DNA of 9,425 nt, taken from Desulfatitalea sp. (GTDB taxonomy: Bacteria > Desulfobacterota > Desulfobacteria > Desulfobacterales > Desulfosarcinaceae). Made by a program: the position numbers and the translations under genes. The DNA is taken from the NCBI GenBank assembly GCA_018224505.1, contig JAGTVD010000570.1:1-9425 (forward strand), given 5' to 3'. Shown here in pieces: positions 1-5,185 of this stretch (position 1 is the stretch's first letter; every line of letters begins with the position of its first letter). Below the pieces are notes generated by a model that worked only from the letters and a program-made list of their open reading frames with translations, was not told the DNA's origin and ran no database searches.

Positions 1-1
1 G

Positions 2-373
2 CTGACCGGCATCGATCCACGATCTTTGTCCATTGAAACGCTGGAATATCCGCCCGACTGCTTCGCATCCATCTGCGAAACACTGGATTTGTCGGTCTGC
101 GTGGATGTGGGGCATGTTCTGCGCTATGGATACAACCTGGATGCGGTTTGGCAGCGATTTGCCTCCCGGGTGACCATTGTTCATTTGCACGGCGTCCGAG
201 ATGGTCAAGACCATCTCGCCCTGGACAACCTGCCTGATACGCCAAGGCGCCTCATCCAGAAGGTGCTCGCGGGTTTCGGCGGCACCGTCTCCTTGGAGGT
301 GTTCTCTTTTGAGAAACTTCGGGATTCCCTGACCTGCCTGGCCGAAATGATGCTTTCCGCAGGAAGACGTTAG
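2..373 (+). CDS. cbiR: CbiR-like cobamide-remodelling phosphodiesterase (3' part only)
   Basis: C-terminal ~123 residues of a protein that begins upstream of the window; the frame is open from base 2 to the TAG at 371-373. Visible motifs fit the xylose-isomerase/AP-endonuclease-2 type TIM barrel: an IETLEYP strand (Glu), CVDVGH (Asp and His), IVHLHGVRDGQDHLALD (His ligands and a following DHL turn) and SLEVFS (Glu), the usual metal-ligand order of that fold. The VHLHGV(R)DG...DH.ALD pattern and the C-terminal SLEVFS are what I associate with CbiR, which cleaves the nucleotide loop of cobamides so the lower ligand can be exchanged (family knowledge). The family assignment is firm; the specific CbiR function is inferred without the N-terminal half and could instead be another sugar-phosphate-isomerase-like enzyme. 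It converges on the small membrane-protein gene at 484-735. Confidence 0.7.
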   Translation: MTGIDPRSLSIETLEYPPDCFASICETLDLSVCVDVGHVLRYGYNLDAVWQRFASRVTIVHLHGVRDGQDHLALDNLPDTPRRLIQKVLAGFGGTVSLEVFSFEKLRDSLTCLAEMMLSAGRR

Positions 374-473
374 GGGCCATGTACTAATCTATTCTGCGGG
401 AATTTTCTCCGTTTCGCCAAGCCTGCCGGCTGTTGATGACCGCTTCAGCATCAGAAGTGCGGTGTCCCTTGAC

Positions 474-494
474 CGGATATCCGTTAACGGCGCC
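474..494. repeat. Three overlapping short palindromes at the end of the 83-aa gene
   Basis: CGGATATCCG (474-483), CCGTTAACGG (481-490) and GGCGCC (489-494) are each perfect palindromes and overlap end to end. They span the TAA stop of the small membrane-protein gene (484-486), in the convergent interval with the CbiR-like gene. No U-tract follows on either strand, so this is not a standard terminator. It may be chance, a protein-binding site or a weak cruciform. Confidence 0.4.
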
Positions 495-735
495 TGATGC
501 GTTCGACAATGAAATCCACATTGGACTCGATGGCGCCCGTTTTTTGATGAACCTGCACGACACCGGCATCGGTACTGAGAACGATGCTTTCCACGGAATC
601 CAGCGTGGAGGCAATTCGGGCTTCCATGGCCTGCGCTTCAACCAACTGTCCGCTGATCCGTACAAGCAAAACCGTGAGAAGGACAAGCCAGAGAATAATG
701 AGGATTGTCCGCCACTCTTTTTTAACCAATTGCAT
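484..735 (-). CDS. Small single-pass membrane protein of unknown function, 83 aa
   Basis: I do not recognise a named family. The frame stays open further upstream, but ATG at 735-733 is chosen because AGGAG (complement of 743-747) sits 7 bases before it and the upstream codons give an atypical Cys/Arg-rich sequence. Residues 1-8 are charged (QLVKKEW), 9-25 form one strongly hydrophobic helix (ILIILWLVLLTVLL), and 26-83 are amphipathic with hydrophobic residues at roughly heptad spacing (I, V, V, V, I, V, I) and a basic RIRRR end. This suggests an N-terminal anchor followed by a short helical or coiled-coil domain, perhaps periplasmic. It is monocistronic as far as can be seen, lying between a convergent CbiR-like gene and a divergent PilZ gene. 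Function unknown. Confidence 0.65.
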   Translation of the reverse strand: MQLVKKEWRTILIILWLVLLTVLLVRISGQLVEAQAMEARIASTLDSVESIVLSTDAGVVQVHQKTGAIESNVDFIVERIRRR

Positions 736-866
736 CGTTGCACTCCTGAATGGGTGTTGAAATGACCTGCCGCACAAGCACTTGCAAGCCTCCATCAGCT
801 TGTTTTTTCTGGAGGCCATGCATAACGGTTTCCAGAGTGGTTGACAAGCTTTTTTCAGCATCCGGG

Positions 867-904
867 TTGATATCCTACTGAATATATGGTATTTACAATA
901 TCAA
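867..904. repeat. 7-bp inverted repeat in the divergent promoter region
   Basis: TTGATAT (867-873) and ATATCAA (898-904) are perfect inverted copies separated by 24 bases of AT-rich sequence. The centre-to-centre distance of 31 bases is about three helical turns, which could suit a dimeric regulator. AT-richness makes chance occurrence quite possible. Confidence 0.35.
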
Positions 905-1059
905 AATGGCCCACACTGGCACCAGGTCGCAAACAGCCTGCCGATTCACCGCACTCCAGCCGGCAAATCGGTCAATGATGGCACCCGGTTCGGCCGACGC
1001 ACCAACACCCTAACACCATCGGACAGATGGCTTCAAAAAGGCACAGGAAGCACCGCAAT

Positions 1060-1094
1060 AATGATAAGTTTCGCTTGACCGGCCAATTATCATT
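1060..1094. promoter_or_regulatory. 8-bp inverted repeat just upstream of the PilZ gene
   Basis: AATGATAA (1060-1067) and TTATCATT (1087-1094) are perfect inverted copies with a 19-base spacer, ending 27 bases before the PilZ start codon. In RNA this would be a weak AT-rich 8-bp hairpin in the leader; in DNA it could be an operator. Its position between any promoter and the ribosome-binding site suggests regulation, but no regulator can be named from sequence. Confidence 0.4.
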
Positions 1095-1121
1095 TTCCAA
1101 TCGACCACAGCGGGGGACGCC

Positions 1122-1460
1122 ATGGGCACCAATCCGACGAATGACAACCAGCCTGAACGCAGATCCGAACACCGCTCCATTGACCAACGCTATTACAGTG
1201 TCCAATTTACGACGGAAGGCCTGGGCAACTTTTACCAGTTCAAACTCTGGAATGTCTCCCCCAAAGGCATGTGCATTCTTGTGAAGGAAGATTCGGCGGT
1301 GCTCGAACACCTGGCGGTGGGCGACACCATTGACATGACCTACTATCTTACGGATGGCAGTGGGGAAAGTGAACGGCTGAGAACCGAGATCAAACACATC
1401 ACCCGGAATGACAACGGCCGGTTCCGCGGCCATTGCCTGGTGGGTTTGGCCATAGCGTAA
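1122..1460 (+). CDS. PilZ-domain protein, candidate c-di-GMP receptor, 112 aa
   Basis: A single small PilZ domain fills the protein. The c-di-GMP-binding signature is present: RxxxR at residues 14-18 (RSEHR, preceded by ERR) and, after one beta strand, NxSxxG at residues 44-49 (NVSPKG). Alternating beta strands follow (CILVKE, GDTIDMTYYL, LRTEIKHI, GHCLVGLAI), as expected of the six-stranded PilZ barrel. Family knowledge: such standalone proteins bind cyclic di-GMP and alter motility, exopolysaccharide or other outputs through a partner protein. The start is ATG at 1122 with only a weak GGGGGA sequence 4 bases upstream. There is no signal peptide or membrane segment, so it is probably cytosolic. 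The neighbours give no hint of the output. The gene converges with the 355-aa protein gene. Confidence 0.88.
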   Translation: MGTNPTNDNQPERRSEHRSIDQRYYSVQFTTEGLGNFYQFKLWNVSPKGMCILVKEDSAVLEHLAVGDTIDMTYYLTDGSGESERLRTEIKHITRNDNGRFRGHCLVGLAIA

Positions 1461-1464
1461 TCCC

Positions 1465-1492
1465 TCTATTCAGAACGATTGTCATGAATAGA
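1465..1492. terminator. Possible hairpin between convergent PilZ and orf355 genes
   Basis: TCTATTCA (1465-1472) and TGAATAGA (1485-1492) are perfect 8-bp arms around a 12-base loop, located 5 bases after the PilZ stop and overlapping the end of the convergent gene. There is no T-run on either side, so a classical Rho-independent terminator is doubtful. The position between converging genes is the main argument for a termination or 3'-end role. Confidence 0.35.
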
Positions 1493-2549
1493 CCCACCCG
1501 ATTGGAAGGGGTGGATATTTGACAACCCCGGGCTTGGGCAGAATGTGTTCCTGGCCAACCGCCAGCCAGTTGAAATCCGGATTGATTTCCCGCAATTTCC
1601 CATCATCGGGCGGCCGCGCATGATTGGTGTAGGCATAGCTGACCCTGAAAAGGCACACCGCTTTTTTCCCCTCACGCGCCACCACATAATTCTTTTTGAA
1701 AGTGGGCATCGAAATGCTGTTAACGGTGGTCAATTGCTGCATCTCATCCTCGGACAAGAGTACCAGCACCGATTTAGTCACCCCCCGTTCGGAGATCCGG
1801 ATCAAGGCACGTGATTCACTGCTGCCGACGTATACCGTGGATATACATGGTACCCGCTTGAGGTACTGGGCAGCAACGATGGCGGCGGTGCGACGCCCGC
1901 CCACCATGACCGGAACGCCATAATATTCAAAGTATTTTCTTTGCACCAACTCCGCGTACTGATCGCCCTTTTCATAAATATCCTTGGAAATATAACGCAG
2001 CCCCTGGGCCATATCTTCGGCCGCCTCGGCAATGGGCCAATCGATGCGCACATGAAAGTGGGAGACCATATAACGATTTTTCAGATGACTTGTCGGGTCC
2101 CGCTGGATCAGCAAGGCATAATCCACCGGCAGAAGGACCTTGATGAAATTATAGAAATGGGCGGAGTCGATATACTTCTGGTTGCGGTCAAATGTGTCGG
2201 GCAGGGGCAGGATCTTTGTGTGGAGCAAGTTACTTTTTGTGGTCTTGTTAAGGTCGAAAAAACGAATATACTTTTTATACCGGGCCGGGATCGTATCTTC
2301 AACGAAGATGACCAGAAATGCATTTTGCGTTTCGTGTTCGATGCTGGGAATCCGCGCACGGGGCTTGAGTTCTCTCTTCTCAACAAACGGATAGGGGGTG
2401 CCGTCCTTCAGAAACCTATCATACGACTGCATCAGGGCGTAGTCGAGCATGAACTGATCCAAATCATCACGCAACAACTCATAGTATGACCGACGCAACC
2501 GGTTGAGTTGGCTGAGTTCTTCTCTTACGCTCCAGTATGCCAATGGCAT
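1482..2549 (-). CDS. Unrecognised 355-aa protein, probably cytosolic
   Basis: I cannot assign this to a known family. It has no signal peptide and no transmembrane helix. Residues 7-50 are a charged, helical N-terminus (REELSQLNRLRRSYYELL). Residues 75-170 look like mixed alpha/beta sequence rich in Tyr, Phe and Arg. At 214-229 there is a glycine/alanine turn (VMVGGRRTAAIVAAQY), and 236-305 alternate short beta strands (STVYVG, SVLVLLSEDEM, NYVVA, AVCLFRVSYAY). The C-terminus is proline-rich. ATG at 2549 is the first in-frame start after a TAA and is preceded by a run of six G rather than a clear AGGAGG. It follows pgk by 82 bases on the same strand, so it is plausibly the last gene of that operon. 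Some stretches (around 2220-2290) are more AT-rich than the flanking core genes. Confidence 0.8.
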   Translation of the reverse strand: MPLAYWSVREELSQLNRLRRSYYELLRDDLDQFMLDYALMQSYDRFLKDGTPYPFVEKRELKPRARIPSIEHETQNAFLVIFVEDTIPARYKKYIRFFDLNKTTKSNLLHTKILPLPDTFDRNQKYIDSAHFYNFIKVLLPVDYALLIQRDPTSHLKNRYMVSHFHVRIDWPIAEAAEDMAQGLRYISKDIYEKGDQYAELVQRKYFEYYGVPVMVGGRRTAAIVAAQYLKRVPCISTVYVGSSESRALIRISERGVTKSVLVLLSEDEMQQLTTVNSISMPTFKKNYVVAREGKKAVCLFRVSYAYTNHARPPDDGKLREINPDFNWLAVGQEHILPKPGVVKYPPLPIGWVYS

Positions 2550-2631
2550 CCCCCCGTTGTCACTGTTTTATTCTGGTTCGCACCGAACTGGTTGGTTTTG
2601 TTCTAATCTTTAGCACCAAACAGGGTTGCCG

Positions 2632-3834
2632 TCAAACACTGCGATCCGTCAAAGCCGCAACGCCCGGCAGCACTTTGCCTTCCAGATACTCCAGTGACGC
2701 ACCGCCTCCCGTGGAGATGTGGGTGATCTGACTGGCCACGCCCGCTTTTTCAGCTGCAGCCGCGGAATCACCGCCGCCTATCACTGTCACCGCGCCATCA
2801 TCGGTCATTTGAGCCAGCAGGCGGGCGATCTCGAAGGTGCCGTGCGCCGTCTCCGGAATCTCGAACACCCCCATGGGACCATTCCATACCACGGTGCGCG
2901 CGTCTTTCAGTGCTGCCCGAAATGCGGCAATCGTTTCGGGGCCGATATCCAGACCGGCCGCCCCGGCGGGAATATGCCCCACGGCGACAGTTTTTAGCCC
3001 CTCAACCGTACCGGCACCAATGTCGAAACGTTCACTGACACGGCAGTCAACGGGCAGCGCGATTTTGTCCGGGGCACTCTTGATCAGTTGTCTCGCCATG
3101 TCGATGCGATCGGTTTCCAGCAGGCTGCGCCCCACCTCCATACCCATGGCGTGCAGGAAAGTAAAGGCCATGCCGCCGCCAATCAGCAATCGATCCACCT
3201 TGGGCAGCAAGTTCTGAATGACATCGATTTTGCCGGAAATTTTCGCGCCGCCCAGTATGGCCACAAACGGATGCTCCGGAGCCTGCACCACACGGTCAAG
3301 ATAATCAAGCTCCTTCATCATCAGATAGCCTGCCACACAAGGCTGTATAAATTTCGTCACCCCTTCGGTGGATGCATGGGCCCGGTGAGCGGTACCGAAG
3401 GCATCGTTCACATAAATATCGCCCCATTCGGACAACTGCTCGGCAAAATCGGAGGCATTCTTCTCTTCACCTTTGTGAAAACGAAGATTTTCCAGCAGTA
3501 AAACTCGACCCGCTGCCAGATCTGCAACGGATTGCCGGGCCTCTTCGCCCACGCAGTCACGGGCAAACGCCACTGATTGTCCCAAGTGGCCGGAAAGGCT
3601 TGCAGCGCAGGGCTCCAGGGAGAACTCTGATTGCGGCTCTCCCTTGGGCCGACCCAAATGGGACATCAGAACCAACCGCCCGCCCTGTTCGAGAATGTAG
3701 CGAATCGTCGGCAATACCGCTCGAATACGATTGTCGTTGGTGACTTTGCCCTGCTTGAGCGGCACATTGAAATCGACACGCATCAGCACCTTTTTATCCT
3801 GCAAGGACACATCTTCAATGGTCATTTTCGCCAT
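2632..3834 (-). CDS. pgk: Phosphoglycerate kinase
   Basis: Catalyses reversible phosphate transfer between 1,3-bisphosphoglycerate and ADP, giving 3-phosphoglycerate and ATP in cytosolic glycolysis/gluconeogenesis. At 400 residues it is the usual bacterial length. N-domain motifs: MRVDFNVPL (residues 18-26), SHLGRPKG (58-65), ENLRFHKGEE (115-124) and FGTAHRAHAS (146-155), contributing the basic patch that binds 3-PG. C-domain motifs: LGGAKISGKI (194-203), VVWNGPMGVFE (315-325), GGGDSAAA (353-360) and STGGGASLEYLEGK (374-387), which bind the nucleotide. The frame is open upstream, but ATG at 3834 is set by a strong AGGAGG (3841-3846) six bases away and by alignment to the family N-terminus. 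The first 20 bases overlap the end of the 97-aa gene, so translation is probably coupled. No key residue is missing. Confidence 0.98.
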   Translation of the reverse strand: MAKMTIEDVSLQDKKVLMRVDFNVPLKQGKVTNDNRIRAVLPTIRYILEQGGRLVLMSHLGRPKGEPQSEFSLEPCAASLSGHLGQSVAFARDCVGEEARQSVADLAAGRVLLLENLRFHKGEEKNASDFAEQLSEWGDIYVNDAFGTAHRAHASTEGVTKFIQPCVAGYLMMKELDYLDRVVQAPEHPFVAILGGAKISGKIDVIQNLLPKVDRLLIGGGMAFTFLHAMGMEVGRSLLETDRIDMARQLIKSAPDKIALPVDCRVSERFDIGAGTVEGLKTVAVGHIPAGAAGLDIGPETIAAFRAALKDARTVVWNGPMGVFEIPETAHGTFEIARLLAQMTDDGAVTVIGGGDSAAAAEKAGVASQITHISTGGGASLEYLEGKVLPGVAALTDRSV

Positions 3835-4108
3835 GGCACTCCTCCTGTATGCTTTTTCTTTGACGGGCGATGTTTTTTTTCTGGGACCAGCGTTGAAAAA
3901 AACCGATGACCCCGCCCCGGTAGGCCCGGTCGACCATCTCCTCTCGAACGCGCCATCCACGGCCTCCGCCCATGGCCGTGCGCAGACATGGGGTTTTATG
4001 GGCACATTGCATGCATGACTCAGGTGTGACGCGCAACCCATCCGCACCCAAAGGGAATACGCTGTCGAGGTCGCTGAAACAATCGGGCCTGTCGGATGAC
4101 GCGCTCAC
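3815..4108 (-). CDS. Small Cys-patterned conserved-type protein, 97 aa, uncharacterised
   Basis: Starts at GTG 4108-4106 with AGGAG (4118-4122) nine bases upstream; ends at TGA 3817-3815, overlapping pgk by 20 bases. Four cysteines (10, 32, 35, 41) give C-x21-C-x2-C-x5-C within DCFSDLDSVFPLGADGLR...ESCMQCAHKTPCLR, which could bind zinc or an iron-sulfur cluster; Cys91 lies in the tail that overlaps pgk. Residues 52-77 (WRVREEMVDRAY..., FFQRWSQKK) look like an amphipathic helix with a basic end. There is no membrane segment. The composition looks like a real protein, and it fills an otherwise empty 317-base gap between gpsA and pgk. I recall similar small unnamed proteins in Desulfobacterota, but I cannot name a family or function. 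The basic tail (RQRKSIQEEC) is encoded by the same DNA as the pgk ribosome-binding site. Confidence 0.75.
   Translation of the reverse strand: MSASSDRPDCFSDLDSVFPLGADGLRVTPESCMQCAHKTPCLRTAMGGGRGWRVREEMVDRAYRGGVIGFFQRWSQKKNIARQRKSIQEECHGENDH
3841..3846 (-). promoter_or_regulatory. Ribosome-binding site of pgk, inside the 97-aa gene
   Basis: A full AGGAGG on the minus strand, six bases before the pgk ATG. It fixes that start over several in-frame upstream codons and lies within the coding sequence of the preceding 97-aa gene, so ribosomes finishing that gene pass directly over it. Confidence 0.85.
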
Positions 4109-4117
4109 GGTGATGTT

Positions 4118-4122
4118 CTCCT
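4118..4122 (-). promoter_or_regulatory. Ribosome-binding site of the 97-aa gene
   Basis: AGGAG on the minus strand, nine bases before the GTG at 4108-4106. It supports a GTG rather than ATG start and supports the small gene being translated. Confidence 0.65.
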
Positions 4123-4151
4123 ATTGCAACTGTAACGCCCTGCGAGTGCCA

Positions 4152-5180
4152 TTAATCCTCGTCCAACTCGTTTTTCAGGTCCCGCGTCATCAGTTGATAC
4201 ACGGCCTCTTTAGGGGCCAGATTTTCGTATAGAATGCGATAAACCGCATGGGATATGGGCATCTCCACGCCCAAACGCAGGGACAGGTTGTAAACGGACC
4301 GGGCTGTTTTGACGCCTTCGGCCACCATGCGCATCTCTTTGAGCAGCATTTCGAGTTGCATGCCCTGACCAATGCGCTTGCCAATGGTGTGGTTACGACT
4401 GACATCGCCGGTGCAGGTCAGCACCAGATCCCCCACGCCCGCCGAACCGGTGAAGGTGCGCGGATTGGCTCCCATGGCACGCCCCAGGCGACGAATCTCG
4501 GTCAACCCCCGGGTGATCAGCGCAGCCCGGGTGTTGAGCCCCAAGCCGAGGCCATCCACTATTCCCGCCGCAATGGCAATCACGTTCTTCACCGCTCCGC
4601 CGAGTTCGACACCCATCACGTCATCGTTGGTGTAAACCCGAAAAGCCGGCGTGGCAAAAACAGCTTGTACGTCCTGGGCACAGGCCGGTTCGCGAGCGGC
4701 CACGGTTACTACCGTAGGCACCCCCAGCGCCACCTCACGGGCGAAGCTGGGCCCGGATAGAACGGCCAGACGATTTTCATCAAGCCCCGGAAGGGTCTCC
4801 CGGATAACGCCGGACATGGTGAGCAAGGTCTCGTTTTCAATGCCCTTGCTGGCGGAAACCACCGTGGCGCCGCCTTCCAGATGTCCTGCCATGGCCGTGG
4901 AGACGGTCCGCATCACATGGGAAGGCACCACTATAAGCACCAATTCCTTGCCGCGCACCGTGCGGCCGAGATCGTTGGTGGGATGTAGATTCTCCGACAG
5001 CCGCACCCCGGGCAAAAAAAGGGTGTTTTCTCGTGTTTCGGCGATCTGTCGGCACAAATCGGCTTCGAAAATCCACCAATCGATGGGATACCCCTTACCG
5101 GCTAGAAGATGCGCCAGCGCCGTACCCCAACTGCCACCGCCCAACACGCCGATGCGCTTATTCATATGTTCCTGGACCAT
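4152..5180 (-). CDS. gpsA: Glycerol-3-phosphate dehydrogenase [NAD(P)+]
   Basis: Reduces dihydroxyacetone phosphate to sn-glycerol-3-phosphate with NAD(P)H, supplying the phospholipid backbone; cytosolic. Numbered from the first Met of 342 residues: Rossmann motif GGGSWGTA (14-21), SKGIE (111-115), LSGPSFA (141-147), the catalytic-lysine block ELGGAVKNV (192-200, Lys198), GLGLNTRAALITRG (211-224), GSAGVGDLVLTCTG (245-258) and SRN (261-263). Length is typical (E. coli 339). Two starts are possible. ATG 5180 lies 5 bases after the gyrA stop, with GAGG 10 bases upstream inside the last gyrA codons. ATG 5165 (337 aa, MNKRIGVLGGG) has AGGA only 4 bases away but matches the usual short N-terminus. 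I give the longer form with little preference. It is translationally linked to gyrA and followed by the 97-aa gene and pgk. Confidence 0.96.
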   Translation of the reverse strand: MVQEHMNKRIGVLGGGSWGTALAHLLAGKGYPIDWWIFEADLCRQIAETRENTLFLPGVRLSENLHPTNDLGRTVRGKELVLIVVPSHVMRTVSTAMAGHLEGGATVVSASKGIENETLLTMSGVIRETLPGLDENRLAVLSGPSFAREVALGVPTVVTVAAREPACAQDVQAVFATPAFRVYTNDDVMGVELGGAVKNVIAIAAGIVDGLGLGLNTRAALITRGLTEIRRLGRAMGANPRTFTGSAGVGDLVLTCTGDVSRNHTIGKRIGQGMQLEMLLKEMRMVAEGVKTARSVYNLSLRLGVEMPISHAVYRILYENLAPKEAVYQLMTRDLKNELDED

Positions 5181-5185
5181 CTATA

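Larger units (their letters stand above)
736..1121. other. Gene-free divergent intergenic region, 386 bases
   Basis: This lies between the 83-aa membrane-protein gene (reading left) and the PilZ gene (reading right). No frame on either strand gives a convincing protein. An AT-rich patch at about 867-905 contrasts with the GC-rich surroundings and is the likeliest promoter area, but I cannot assign a well-matched -35/-10 pair. A TTGACA at 841-846 lacks a partner at 16-18 bases. Two inverted repeats in it are listed separately. Confidence 0.6.

Noticed and set aside
433..765. A 110-codon plus-strand frame opposite the small membrane-protein gene
   Set aside because: No ribosome-binding site and unstructured composition. 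The minus-strand frame has AGGAG at good spacing and a clear membrane helix.
917..995. Two TGGCAC motifs resembling the -24 box of sigma-54 promoters
   Set aside because: Neither is followed by GC at the required spacing: the first has it one base too close and the second reads GG at that position. Treated as chance.
1941..2489. A 182-codon plus-strand frame opposite the 355-aa gene
   Set aside because: An antisense shadow with no ribosome-binding site. The minus-strand frame is longer, has better protein composition and continues the pgk gene order.
2575..2590. GTTCG/CGAAC hairpin in the pgk to orf355 gap as a terminator
   Set aside because: The stem is only five base pairs and no U-tract follows on the minus strand, so it is not good evidence for ending the pgk transcript.
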